A DNA stretch of 64,000 nt from JAJPHF01 sp035293805 (GTDB lineage Bacteria > Chloroflexota > UBA6077 > JAJPHF01), in the NCBI GenBank assembly GCA_035293805.1, contig DATGMD010000043.1, positions 1 to 64,000 of the forward strand, written 5' to 3'. The position numbers and the translations under genes were made by a program. Shown here piece by piece: positions 48,238-55,906 of this stretch. Each line of letters begins with the position of its first letter. Position 1 is the stretch's first letter. The notes below the pieces were generated by a model. It was given only the letters and a program-made list of their open reading frames with translations. It did no database searches and was not told where the DNA came from.

Positions 48238-48250
48238 CGAACAGATGTTC
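48238..48250. promoter_or_regulatory. SOS-box-like site GAAC-AGAT-GTTC
   Basis: CGAACAGATGTTC at 48238-48250 exactly fits GAAC-N4-GTTC, the LexA box of Gram-positive and Chloroflexota-type regulators. It lies between the AHSA1 stop (48269) and the BNR start and shares ATCTGTTC on one strand with the site at 48157-48172. Confidence 0.4.
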
Positions 48251-48268
48251 CGTCAGGCTGCGGAACTG

Positions 48269-48766
48269 TCAGCCGGTCACCAGCGGATCGGCCAGAAGCT
48301 CGGCCAGGCGGGCGAAGGATTCGCGCATCCCCGGCTCCATGCCCGCTCGGAGATGGCCGTCGCGGTCCTCGCGCGACTGGTACAGCAGGTGCGAGCGCAG
48401 TGTCGTCTGGCCGTCGTGCTCGTCCAGCGTCACGGTAACCAGGTAATCGTGACCGGGCAGCGCCTCGTAGCCCTCGGTCGAGACGATCCGTTCGGGCGGC
48501 ACGATCTCGCGGTACACGCCCGAGAAGCCGAACTCTTGCCCGCTCTCCGGGTCGCACAGGACGTAGCGCCAGGCGCCGCCCGGCCGCAGGTCGATCTCGC
48601 AGACCGTGAGCGTGAGCCGGCGCGGACCGTACCACCGCCGGACGTGCTCGGGCCGCGTCAGCGCCTCGAAGACGAGGCGGCGCGGCGCGGCGAAGACGCG
48701 CGTGATCAGGATCTCCCGGTCCGACGGCAGCGTCAGGGTAGTCGTGCCACTACTGGTCGGGTCCAT
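48269..48766 (-). CDS. SRPBCC/AHSA1-domain protein
   Basis: 165 residues from ATG 48766. Features: DREILITRVFAAPRRLVFEALTRPEHVRRWYGPR, then VCEIDLRPGGAWRYV and EFGFSGVYREIVPPERIVSTEGYE, all classic Aha1-C-type START-like domains. Such proteins bind hydrophobic ligands or act as regulators; the ligand here is unknown. It overlaps the upstream ArsR gene by 17 bases, a very frequent pairing in which ArsR controls the AHSA1 gene. Confidence 0.9.
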   Translation of the reverse strand: MDPTSSGTTTLTLPSDREILITRVFAAPRRLVFEALTRPEHVRRWYGPRRLTLTVCEIDLRPGGAWRYVLCDPESGQEFGFSGVYREIVPPERIVSTEGYEALPGHDYLVTVTLDEHDGQTTLRSHLLYQSREDRDGHLRAGMEPGMRESFARLAELLADPLVTG

Positions 48767-49100
48767 GCCCCTCCTCCTGGTCTTGTAGCTCGCGCAGGTA
48801 GGCGTCGAGCTGGCCGAAGCGCTCCTCCCACACGGCGCGGTAGCGCTCCACCCACTCGGCCACGTCCTTCAGCGGCGCCGCCTCCAGCCGGCACGGCCGC
48901 CACTGCGCCTTGCGCCCTTGCGTGATCAGCCCGGCCCGCTGCAGCACGCGGAGATGCTTGGAGACGGCGGGCAAGCTCAACTGGAACGGCTCCGCCAGCT
49001 CCAGCACGGTCGCCTCGCCCTCCGCCAGCCGGGCGAGAATCGCCCGCCGCGTGGGATCGGCCAGCGCGGCAAACGTAACGCTCAGCTCGTCCATCGCCAT
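48750..49100 (-). CDS. ArsR-family transcriptional regulator
   Basis: 116 residues from ATG 49100, or 114 from ATG 49094. Winged HTH: LAVTFAALADPTRRAILARLAEGEATVLEL-like start, then FQLSLPAVSKHLRVLQRAGLITQGRKAQWRPC, followed by a helical C-terminus. There are no metal-binding Cys pairs of the CxC type, so it is probably not a metal sensor but of the kind paired with AHSA1. The -10 box TAAAAT ends 4 bases before ATG 49100, which implies a leaderless or nearly leaderless mRNA. It is translationally coupled to the AHSA1 gene. Confidence 0.92.
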   Translation of the reverse strand: MAMDELSVTFAALADPTRRAILARLAEGEATVLELAEPFQLSLPAVSKHLRVLQRAGLITQGRKAQWRPCRLEAAPLKDVAEWVERYRAVWEERFGQLDAYLRELQDQEEGHGPDQ

Positions 49101-49104
49101 AACT

Positions 49105-49135
49105 ATTTTACCGATTGGTTAATTAGCCAACTGGT
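49105..49135 (-). promoter_or_regulatory. ArsR promoter -10 and palindromic operator
   Basis: TAAAAT occupies 49105-49110 (minus strand). Next to it lies TTGGTTAATTAGCCAA (49115-49130), a 16-base palindrome with one mismatch pair, extended by ACC/GGT ends to about 49110-49135. Overlap with the promoter fits autorepression by the ArsR protein. Confidence 0.65.
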
Positions 49136-49199
49136 GAAATACTAGCCCATTTCGCGCCCGTGGTCAACCCCTCTTACGGAGATGTGATGACGCGCTATG

Positions 49200-50141
49200 C
49201 TAGCGGCCGAGTCGGCGGAACGCCCGGCGGAAGAGCGCGCTCAGCACGAGCCCCGCCAACGCGCCGGAGGTGACGTCGCCGGGATAGTGGGCGCCGACGT
49301 AGACGCGGCTGAAGCCGACAGTGCTGGCGAGTGCGAAGAAGCGCGGCGCCTGGCGCGGCCAGTGCTGGCTCAGCACCCAGGCGCAGGCGAATGCCGACGC
49401 GGTGTGGCCGCTGGGAAACGACCAGCTTCCCGGCCGCTTGCCGACGACGAGCGCGCGCACGATGTCGATGAACGGCCGCCGGCGGCGGAAGGCCGCCTTC
49501 ACCGGATACTCGACCACCCACGTGGTCGTCAGCACCGTCGGCACGAGGTCGCCGAGCGCGCGCCGGCTGCGCGGGACGCCGAGCAGCCCGGCGACCACCA
49601 CGCCCAGCATCCAGGCGCCGCCGCTAGTGGTGAGCAGGGCGACGAGGTTCGCGGCCGTGTCGAGCGCGCGCGGGTGCGGCAGGCAGTTCACGGCCAGGAA
49701 CAGGCGCGCGTCGAGCGCCTGCAGCGGCCCCATGTGGCGCAGCACCGCCTCCTTCAGCAGGGCCCGGCCGCGCTGCGCCTCAGGCGAGAGAGGTCGGCGC
49801 ACGGGGCGCGTGCCGAGCGCCTTCTGGGCGCCCGCCAGCACCTCGGGCGCCTCGGGGGTCGGGGCCACGGCCTGCGCCGCCGTAGTCACGAGGACGGCGG
49901 CCGCCTCGTCGCGCGGCGGGGCGCTCGCGGCCGCCCGCTCGACCGCGGCGGCGGCGGGCAACGGCGTTTCCGCCGCGGCCTCGCCCTCGTCGGCCTCGGT
50001 CTCGCCCGCGGCCAAGCGCTCCACGCGCCGCACCACGGCCTCGGCCGCCTGAGGCGAGTCGATGCGCGCCAGCTCCGCCTCCAGCACGCGGCGGACGCGC
50101 TGGCCCTCGTCGGCCGGCGGACCGGGCGACGCGGCGCTCAC
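49200..50141 (-). CDS. PAP2-family phosphatase with long N-terminal extension
   Basis: 313 residues from GTG 50141, overlapping the SDR stop as GTGA. About 130 Ala/Glu-rich residues precede the PAP2 domain, in which all three motifs are intact: KAAFRRRRP, FPSGHTAS and SRVYVGAHYPGD. Six or so hydrophobic segments make it an integral membrane phosphatase of lipid phosphates such as undecaprenyl diphosphate or phosphatidate. The N-terminal region is probably cytoplasmic and of unknown role. It is co-transcribed with the SDR gene. Confidence 0.9.
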   Translation of the reverse strand: MSAASPGPPADEGQRVRRVLEAELARIDSPQAAEAVVRRVERLAAGETEADEGEAAAETPLPAAAAVERAAASAPPRDEAAAVLVTTAAQAVAPTPEAPEVLAGAQKALGTRPVRRPLSPEAQRGRALLKEAVLRHMGPLQALDARLFLAVNCLPHPRALDTAANLVALLTTSGGAWMLGVVVAGLLGVPRSRRALGDLVPTVLTTTWVVEYPVKAAFRRRRPFIDIVRALVVGKRPGSWSFPSGHTASAFACAWVLSQHWPRQAPRFFALASTVGFSRVYVGAHYPGDVTSGALAGLVLSALFRRAFRRLGR

Positions 50142-51259
50142 GAGGGGCGCGGCCGGGGCATGGCGCCGTTGGCCTGGCCGCCGGCTACGTCAGGCGCCGC
50201 CTGGGGGCCGGCCGTGATCGGCCCGGGGTACTCGTGGAAACGCTGGGCGGCCGCCAGGTTCCAGCCGATCAGCCGGTCGAGCAGCGGCGAGCGCGTCACC
50301 GCGTGCAGCGCCATGCCTCGCTCGCGATCCTGGCCGGCGCCGTCGGCCTGGGGCAGCACGCGATTGATCACGCCCAGGATGTCGGCGGTCGTGCCTGGGA
50401 AGAGGCCGTGGAAGCGGGCCAACAGGTTGGCGGGCAGGCTCAGGATCCGCTCGGCCTCGCCGCGGCGCGTCGCGGCGACGATCTGGCGCGCGGCGCGCTC
50501 CGCGTCCATCGAGATCACCGGCAGGCTGCCCAGCACGGAGAATGCCGTGAATTCGGCGCGGTGCGGGCCTTTGAAGATGGCGTTCAGCATCGAGCCGGTG
50601 CGCATGAGGCCCGGCGCGATCGTCGTGACGACGATGCCCTCACGCGCCAGCTCGGCCCGCAGCCCCTCGGACAGCGCGACGGCGGCGAATTTGGCGCAGT
50701 CGTAGGGGATGAGGTGGGGCACCGCCACCTTGCCGCCGATCGACGTGACGTTCACGAGGCGTCCCGCGCGCCGCGCCCGCATCTGCGGCAGCACGGACAG
50801 CGTGGGGTACAGCACGCCCCAGAACATGACGTCCATCGCCTCGCGGAAATCCGCCTCGGTCTGGCTGTCGATCGGCCCCGCTTCGATCACGCCCGCATTG
50901 TTCACTAGGAGGTCGATCCGCCCGAAGTGTGCGGTCACGGCAGCCACCAGGCGCTCGACCTGGTCGCGGTTGCCGACGTCACACGGCTGGGCGAAGACGT
51001 CGAAGCCCTGGCCGCTCAGGTCGGCGCGCGCGTGCTCCAGCTCGGCCGGGTCGCGGGCGCAGATCGCCAGGCGACAGCCCTGCCGGCCGAATTCGCGCGC
51101 CAACAGGTAGCCCAAGCCGCGCGAGCCGCCCGTTACCAGAGCCACCTGGCCGCGTAGGTCCACCTCCTGCCGGCGCAGCCACAGCTCGCGCCCCGCCAGC
51201 CCGAGCCCCAGGCCCGCCGCCGCCAGCACGCTCTTCCCCAACCGCTTCTGCCGTCGCAT
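50138..51259 (-). CDS. Short-chain dehydrogenase/reductase with N-terminal membrane anchor
   Basis: 373 residues from ATG 51259 (GAGGAGCGTGCC upstream); 45 further in-frame codons upstream are rejected. A hydrophobic helix (VLAAAGLGLGLAGRELWLRRQ) precedes the Rossmann core with TGGSRGLGYLLA, NNAGVIEAG, the catalytic Ser in VTSIGGKVA and YDCAKFA. The C-terminal 110 residues, including a second hydrophobic stretch (LLARFHGLFPGTTADILGVINRVL), resemble the extended long-chain SDRs of membrane lipid metabolism. Pairing with the PAP2 phosphatase suggests a lipid substrate, by inference. Confidence 0.88.
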   Translation of the reverse strand: MRRQKRLGKSVLAAAGLGLGLAGRELWLRRQEVDLRGQVALVTGGSRGLGYLLAREFGRQGCRLAICARDPAELEHARADLSGQGFDVFAQPCDVGNRDQVERLVAAVTAHFGRIDLLVNNAGVIEAGPIDSQTEADFREAMDVMFWGVLYPTLSVLPQMRARRAGRLVNVTSIGGKVAVPHLIPYDCAKFAAVALSEGLRAELAREGIVVTTIAPGLMRTGSMLNAIFKGPHRAEFTAFSVLGSLPVISMDAERAARQIVAATRRGEAERILSLPANLLARFHGLFPGTTADILGVINRVLPQADGAGQDRERGMALHAVTRSPLLDRLIGWNLAAAQRFHEYPGPITAGPQAAPDVAGGQANGAMPRPRPS

Positions 51260-51410
51260 GGCACGCTCCTCGGTGTGCGGCGCTAACTCTCGGTCGTCGG
51301 GCGACGATGGTTCGCGCCCCATCGCGCCGGCTCGCCCGCGGCGACGCGACAGCGCGCCCCAGACGGCCGGTCGCCGGCCACGCCTCTCGCGCACAGAGCG
51401 TGCCAGGCGG

Positions 51411-52325
51411 CTACGCGGCGTGGAGGGTGAAGAAGGTCAGCTCGGGCGGGCAGCCAAACCGCACGGGGAGGCACGAGAAGCCGATGCCGCGGTTCACGTA
51501 GAGGTGATTGCCGGGGGCGCCCGTTCCCTGCAGCCAGCCGTCGGCCGGCTGGACGCGGTGCCGAGTCCACGACCAGCCGGACCACTCGGGCTTGAAGGGA
51601 ACGCGAATCTGCCCCCCATGCGTATGGCCCGCCAGTGCAAGCGGCGCGGCGCCCGCCGGCAGCGCCTGGAACGACGCCGGGTTGTGCATCAGCACCACGC
51701 GCGCGGCGCCCGCCGGCACCTGGCGGATAGCCGCCAGGGGCGCGTCGGCGCCCGGTACGTGCGGCCCGATCCCGACGAGGTACAGTGCGGCCGCACCGGG
51801 CTCCGCGCCAGTAGCTCCAGGCGCGTCGAGCGCCAGGGCCTCGTTGTGCAGCACGCGCACGCCGATCGCTGTGAACGCCTCGCGCAGCTCGCGCGCCGAC
51901 GCGGCGCCGCTCGGGTCGGGCATGACGTGCTGCACGGGATAATCGTGATTCCCGAGCACCGCGTAAGTCGGAATGCCCGCCGCGGGCAGCGGCTCCAGCA
52001 AGCCCACCAGCGCGCGAATCTGGCGGGCGCGGTCCCGCACGGCGCGGTACAAGAAGTCGCCGGCCAGCAGCGCGGCCGCGGGACGCGCGGCCGCCACCTG
52101 GCGGACCACGCGGCGCACGGTGGCCAGGTTCGCCAGCAGGATGCCCACCTGCAAGTCGCCGAACAGCGCGAGTCGCCGGGCCTCCCAGGCGGGCGGCAGC
52201 CCCGGCACGACGGCCGCCTCCTCGCGGCAGTCAACGCGGTACGGCTCGACGGCCACGCCCCACGCTACCGGCAGCGCCAGCCCGGCCGCGGCGGCCAGGG
52301 CGAGCACGAGAGCCCGCCGCGACAT
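51411..52325 (-). CDS. Membrane-anchored metallophosphoesterase (YkuE-like)
   Basis: 304 residues from ATG 52325, overlapping the stop of the upstream gene as TGATG. A signal anchor (ALVLALAAAAGLALPVAW) leads to a calcineurin-like fold. Motifs: FGDLQVG in place of the usual S-D-L-H (His replaced by Gln), LLAGDFLY, YAVLGNHDYP, MHNPASF and GHTHGGQI. The YkuE branch acts on lipid A/UDP-diacylglucosamine-like or other phosphodiesters at the membrane. Loss of the first metal-ligand His may alter the metal site. Co-transcribed with the gene at 52325-52663. Confidence 0.88.
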   Translation of the reverse strand: MSRRALVLALAAAAGLALPVAWGVAVEPYRVDCREEAAVVPGLPPAWEARRLALFGDLQVGILLANLATVRRVVRQVAAARPAAALLAGDFLYRAVRDRARQIRALVGLLEPLPAAGIPTYAVLGNHDYPVQHVMPDPSGAASARELREAFTAIGVRVLHNEALALDAPGATGAEPGAAALYLVGIGPHVPGADAPLAAIRQVPAGAARVVLMHNPASFQALPAGAAPLALAGHTHGGQIRVPFKPEWSGWSWTRHRVQPADGWLQGTGAPGNHLYVNRGIGFSCLPVRFGCPPELTFFTLHAA

Positions 52326-52663
52326 CAGTCCGCCTGGCCGGCACCCGGCTGCCCGAGGGGCGGGTCGTCCGCGGTCTCCGCCGCGGGAGACAGCAGCCCC
52401 ATGTCCTCCAGCATCGGCAGTACCGCGTTGTTCACCGTCTTCTCCAGCGCGACGCGGTCCGGCTCGGCTGGGAGCACGAACGTGCGGGCGCGCGACTCGC
52501 CGCCGTAGCGCAGGGCAATCTCGACGCGGGGCGTGGGACTACCCACGTCCACGACGCGGACGCTGGGCGGGGACGCCTGGAGCGCATCAGGCCCGAGCAC
52601 GCGGGTGATGGTCGCGCGTACCATGCCCAGGACAGTGGTCGCCAGATCCGGCGACGATTCCAT
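52325..52663 (-). CDS. Conserved-looking small protein of unknown function
   Basis: 112 residues from ATG 52663, which sits 6 bases after GGGGGAG; ATG 52669 directly abuts that site and is less likely. The sequence has a helical start (TVLGMVRATITRVLGPDAL), beta-strand segments (SVRVVDVGSPTPRVEIALRYG) and an amphipathic helix (RVALEKTVNNAVLPMLEDMGLL) before a disordered tail. No family is recognised, and there are no Cys or membrane segments. It ends inside the start of the metallophosphoesterase gene, so the two are translationally coupled. Confidence 0.7.
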   Translation of the reverse strand: MESSPDLATTVLGMVRATITRVLGPDALQASPPSVRVVDVGSPTPRVEIALRYGGESRARTFVLPAEPDRVALEKTVNNAVLPMLEDMGLLSPAAETADDPPLGQPGAGQAD

Positions 52664-52766
52664 CGTCATCTCCCCCGCGCGTTCTAGCCGCCAGCCGGCG
52701 AGCGCGCGGGGGCGGCGGATGGACCGCAGCGCGCGCGCTCGCCGGCACCCTGCCTATTGGCTCCAG

Positions 52767-52814
52767 TCGGCAGCGCGCCCTCAGGTCCCCTCGGCAGTGT
52801 GCCCTCAGGTCCCC
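52767..52814. repeat. Two tandem 24-bp units at the 3' end of hsp20
   Basis: Units 52767-52790 and 52791-52814 start TCGGCAG and share GCCCTCAGGTCCCC, differing at two positions. The second unit runs into the last codons of hsp20 (stop at 52805), so the first copy lies just outside the gene, as if the gene end had been duplicated. Confidence 0.7.
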
Positions 52815-53314
52815 GCGCCCTTCTGAAGCGGGATGCGGCGCGGCGTTTGCGCCTTGGGGCACCGGATGCGCAGCGACAGCAAGCCGTGCTCGTAGCTCGC
52901 CTGGATGCCGTCCGCGTCGACGCTGTAGGGCAGATCGATCGTGCGGTGGTACGGCCCGATCTGGAACTCGTGTTGATACCAGCGGTGGCGGAGCTGAGTG
53001 CTGCCCGGCCCCGCGGCGCCGCCCTGCGAGCCGGCATCGGGGTGCGGCACGTCGCGGCGCACCTCGGTGCGCACGGTGAGCTGCGTGCCGAGCAGGTCCA
53101 CCTGGATGTCGTTCGGGCTCACCCCGGGCAGCGGGATGACCACCATCAGGTCGGCGTCGGTCTCGTACATGTTGACCGGGGGCGTGAGCGTCCCCGCCGC
53201 GGCGTCGTCCTGCCGGCTGCTCGTGCCCCGCCCCCGGGGCATCACGAAGGCGTCGGTAAAGAGGCGGTCCATCATCTCCCGGAGCGGCATGCCAGGGCGC
53301 GGGTCAAGTACCAT
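52805..53314 (-). CDS. Hsp20/alpha-crystallin small heat-shock protein
   Basis: 169 residues from ATG 53314 (AGGAGAGCC upstream). The N-terminal arm (RPGMPLREMMDRLFTDAF) is typical. The alpha-crystallin domain begins PPVNMYETDADLMVVIPLPGVSPNDIQVDLLGTQLTV and closes with QIGPYHRTIDLPYSVDADGIQASYEHGLLSLRIRCPK, where GLLSLRI is close to the A-x-x-x-n-GvL-x-I/V family signature. The final RIPLQ is the I-x-I/V-like anchor. It should act as an ATP-independent holdase. It is divergent from the secreted protein gene at 53498. Confidence 0.93.
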   Translation of the reverse strand: MVLDPRPGMPLREMMDRLFTDAFVMPRGRGTSSRQDDAAAGTLTPPVNMYETDADLMVVIPLPGVSPNDIQVDLLGTQLTVRTEVRRDVPHPDAGSQGGAAGPGSTQLRHRWYQHEFQIGPYHRTIDLPYSVDADGIQASYEHGLLSLRIRCPKAQTPRRIPLQKGAGT

Positions 53315-53497
53315 GATTGGCTCTCCTCTCCCCACCGTACATGTCGGGCGCCACCGCCCCCGGGCGACGCCCGGCCGAAGCGGTGCAAAGTACATGCCAG
53401 CGCGCCGCGGCCACGCCCCGCCGGCGCTCGGCCCGCTGCGCTATACTGCGTGCGGTCCGTGTCGCGCCGATTGGTGGAGGGGAGGCCCAGGAGACTA

Positions 53498-53959
53498 ATG
53501 GCGTACCGCCTGGTGTTGCTTGCCGCGCTGCTGACCGGGCTCTTGCCGGGCAGCGTGCGGGCGCAAGGAGACGAGTCGGCCTGTCGACTGCGGGCAGCGC
53601 TCGAGTACCCGCTGGAGGGTGCCTCGATCAACGCCGGGGTGCCGATTGGCGTGGAGGGGTGGGCCGTGGATGAGGCGGCGCCGGCGGGCACGGGCATCCT
53701 GGGGGTGCAGGCGGCGCTGGACGTGCCGCGCGAAGCGGGGGGCACCGCCTATGACGCCTGGCACACGGAGCAGCGCGCGGACGTGGTGGCGCAGCTTGGC
53801 GACCCCCAATACTTGTTCAGCGGCTACCGCGTCGACCTGCCGACGGCCGACCTGGACGAGGGGCCGCACACCCTCTACGTGGCCATTCTGACCCGCTGCG
53901 GCTGGCACACCGAGTCGCGCCAGATCACCGTCCTCCCGCCGGGCGTGACCGTCGCCTGA
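53498..53959 (+). CDS. Small secreted protein with single bacterial-Ig-like domain
   Basis: 153 residues from ATG 53498 after CCCAGGAG. A signal peptide (LVLLAALLTGLLPGSVRA) precedes one domain of about 130 residues: RAALEYPLEGASINAGVPIGVEGWAVDEAAP, then YLFSGYRVDLPTADLDEGPHTLYVAILTRCG. The organisation (P-x-x-G-x-x-x-x-G-x-V-x-I-x-G-W/Y-A-x-D and a strand with H-x-L-x-V) recalls the shared N-terminal domain of the proteins at 4869 and 62246, though more distant. A TATACT -10 box lies at 53442-53447. Two Cys residues could form a disulfide. Function unknown. Confidence 0.75.
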   Translation: MAYRLVLLAALLTGLLPGSVRAQGDESACRLRAALEYPLEGASINAGVPIGVEGWAVDEAAPAGTGILGVQAALDVPREAGGTAYDAWHTEQRADVVAQLGDPQYLFSGYRVDLPTADLDEGPHTLYVAILTRCGWHTESRQITVLPPGVTVA

Positions 53960-53973
53960 GGCGCTGAGCGAAG

Positions 53974-54020
53974 AGGCATCGGGTGCCGGCATCGCTACGC
54001 CATGCCGGCACCCGATGCCT
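53974..54020 (+). terminator. Perfect 19-bp hairpin after the small secreted protein
   Basis: Arms 53974-53992 and 54002-54020 are perfectly complementary with a 9-base loop, 14 bases after the stop. No T-run follows. The rest of the gap to 54186 holds no gene. Confidence 0.7.
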
Positions 54021-54185
54021 GCGAGCCGGCTGACAGCGGCCTGGGGGCATCGCCGAGCCGGGCAGCGTCGGCCGGGCGGCAGGGGACGAACCCCCGCCCT
54101 TGCATCTGGTCGCTCTCCCAATAGCTCAATGCCTGTGGAAGCGCTGGAGGGCACGCCAGCCGGGGACGCGGCTGGCCCGGGGCGG

Positions 54186-54866
54186 CTACTGCCGTGGCAG
54201 CGCGTTCGGCGCCGGCTCGCCGGTGTAGTATTCGTAGAGCGCCTGATACCAGGCCAGGCGGGCCTGCTCCGCGGCCGCGTACTCGTCCGTGCCGCGCAGC
54301 AGCCAGGTGGGATCGTCGGCCTGGACGGCGGCCAGCCAGGCATCCGCCGCCTTGCCAAGATGCTCGCGGTACGCCACGGACTGCGCGTGGACGTCCCTCA
54401 GCCCCTCCGGTGGCGGCACCGGGGCAAGCGTCGGTTCGAGCTGCGCCATCGCCTGAAGGTTGGCGATCAGCGCGGGCCGCCAGCCCTCGGTTGTAGGCAG
54501 CATCTGCGAGAGGTCCTGCACGACGACCAGCAAGCGCACATACTGCTCGGTCACTTCCTCGTCGGCGTCGAGATAGACCGCCTCGTCTGGCGCGACGTCG
54601 TGCCCTTGCGCGCGCAAGCGGCCGCTAAGGGAGAGGGGCGGCCCCGCCGCCGGCACGTCGTCCTGGCCTACGGCGGGCGGCGCCCCCAGCGCGCCCCAGG
54701 CCAGACCAATCACCAGCACCGCGCCGAGCAGCAGGCCGAGGCCGCGGGCGCCGTCGCCTCCCGGGCGCCCCCCTGCGCCGCCATGCGGCGGGAGCATGGG
54801 CGCCACGACATGTCGGATTACGCCCGCCGGCGCCGCGAGACGGACCATAAAGACGCCAGCTTCCAT
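54186..54866 (-). CDS. Single-pass membrane protein of unknown function
   Basis: 226 residues from ATG 54866; ATG 54848 is also possible, and neither has a strong ribosome site. One hydrophobic helix (GLGLLLGAVLVIGLAWGALG) near residue 50 is followed by a mature domain that is mainly helical and Trp/Tyr/Leu-rich: VTEQYVRLLVVVQDLSQMLP, LIANLQAMAQLEPTLAPV, SVAYREHLGKAADAWLAAVQ and YQALYEYYTG. No recognisable family. It probably faces the outside of the membrane. It is divergent from infC and shares its promoter region. Confidence 0.65.
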   Translation of the reverse strand: MEAGVFMVRLAAPAGVIRHVVAPMLPPHGGAGGRPGGDGARGLGLLLGAVLVIGLAWGALGAPPAVGQDDVPAAGPPLSLSGRLRAQGHDVAPDEAVYLDADEEVTEQYVRLLVVVQDLSQMLPTTEGWRPALIANLQAMAQLEPTLAPVPPPEGLRDVHAQSVAYREHLGKAADAWLAAVQADDPTWLLRGTDEYAAAEQARLAWYQALYEYYTGEPAPNALPRQ

Positions 54867-55038
54867 CGTGCGCCGCGGGACGGCGTCTCCCCGCCCCGCG
54901 GCGCCCTGTTCGCCGTGCCGTTCCTGCCTGACCAGGGGCCGCCTCCTCTCCGCGCGCGAGCGCGCTAACCGTGGGAGTGTATCGGCGGCCCAGCCCGCTG
55001 TCAAGCCGATCGGCGCGGCGAACAGCGGGCCACGGTTG

Positions 55039-55068
55039 TTGACAATAAGGCCCCGGGGCGGCTAAAAT
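55039..55068 (+). promoter_or_regulatory. Sigma-70 promoter of infC
   Basis: TTGACA at 55039-55044 and TAAAAT at 55063-55068 with an 18-base spacer are close to consensus. The start point would fall near 55075, giving a leader of about 65 bases before the infC ATC codon. This is the clearest promoter in the window. Confidence 0.8.
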
Positions 55069-55140
55069 CACGGTGGCCTAATGGCGGTGGGCTAATAGCC
55101 GGCGCTCTCTACGGCGCCGAGAACCGTGAAGGAGAGGAGC

Positions 55141-55773
55141 ATCAGTACCCGAGACCTCCGTGTAAACGAGCGCATCCGCGTCCGCGAGGTGCGCCTGATC
55201 GACGAGAACGGCGAGCAGCTGGGCGTGCAGCCCACTCCCGAGGCGCTCCGCATCGCGCGCGAGCGCGGCCTCGATCTAGTCGAAGTCGCTCCGATGGCCA
55301 CGCCCCCCGTGTGCCGCTTGATGGACTATGGTCGCTTCAAGTACGAGCAGACCAAGAAGGAGCGCGACGCGCGCAAGCACGCGACCAAGGTTGAGCTGAA
55401 AGAAGTCCGCCTCCGTCCGAAGACGGACGAGCACGACATCGCGTTCAAGACCCGCAACGTACAGCGCTTCCTGGAAGAGGGCGACAAGGTCAAGGTGACG
55501 CTGCTCTTCCGCGGCCGGGAAATGGCCCATCCGCAGATCGGCCGGACGATCTTGGAAGGCGTGGCGGAGCAAGTCCGCGCGCTGGGCCAGGTCGAGCGCA
55601 TGCCGCTCATGGAGGGGCGAAGCATGTCGATGATCCTCTCGCCCCTGAAGAGCAAGGCGGCGACGGCGCAGGGGTCGTCCACCCCACCGCCGTCGGCCAC
55701 GCCGGCACCGGCCACCGCGGCTCCGTCCCCACCGGCTGCTCCAGCAGCCCGGGCGCCGACCGCATCGTCCTGA
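55141..55773 (+). CDS. infC: Translation initiation factor IF-3, probable ATC start codon
   Basis: 210 residues if started at ATC 55141. AAGGAG (55129-55134) is exactly 6 bases upstream, and the product begins STRDLRVNERIRVREVRLIDENGEQLG, the standard IF-3 start. The GTG 55126 start would place the ribosome site inside the gene and has none of its own. Non-AUG starts (AUU, AUC) are known for infC and allow autoregulation by IF-3. The core is complete: LDLVEVAPMATPPVCRLMDYGRFKYEQTKK, then VRLRPKTDEHDIAFK and VTLLFRGREMAHPQIG. A Pro/Ala tail of about 30 residues follows. rpmI and rplT are not next to it. Confidence 0.88.
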   Translation: MSTRDLRVNERIRVREVRLIDENGEQLGVQPTPEALRIARERGLDLVEVAPMATPPVCRLMDYGRFKYEQTKKERDARKHATKVELKEVRLRPKTDEHDIAFKTRNVQRFLEEGDKVKVTLLFRGREMAHPQIGRTILEGVAEQVRALGQVERMPLMEGRSMSMILSPLKSKAATAQGSSTPPPSATPAPATAAPSPPAAPAARAPTASS

Positions 55774-55906
55774 GCCCGCGCGGAACTTATGCCGCCCCAC
55801 CCACGCCGCGCCGATCGCGCGGCGGCCTGTTCGAAGTGCGCCGATTTAGGGCCGCGAGCCTCGTTTCGCCCGCCGGCGGCTGGGTACAATGAGACCGGAG
55901 GTGGGC

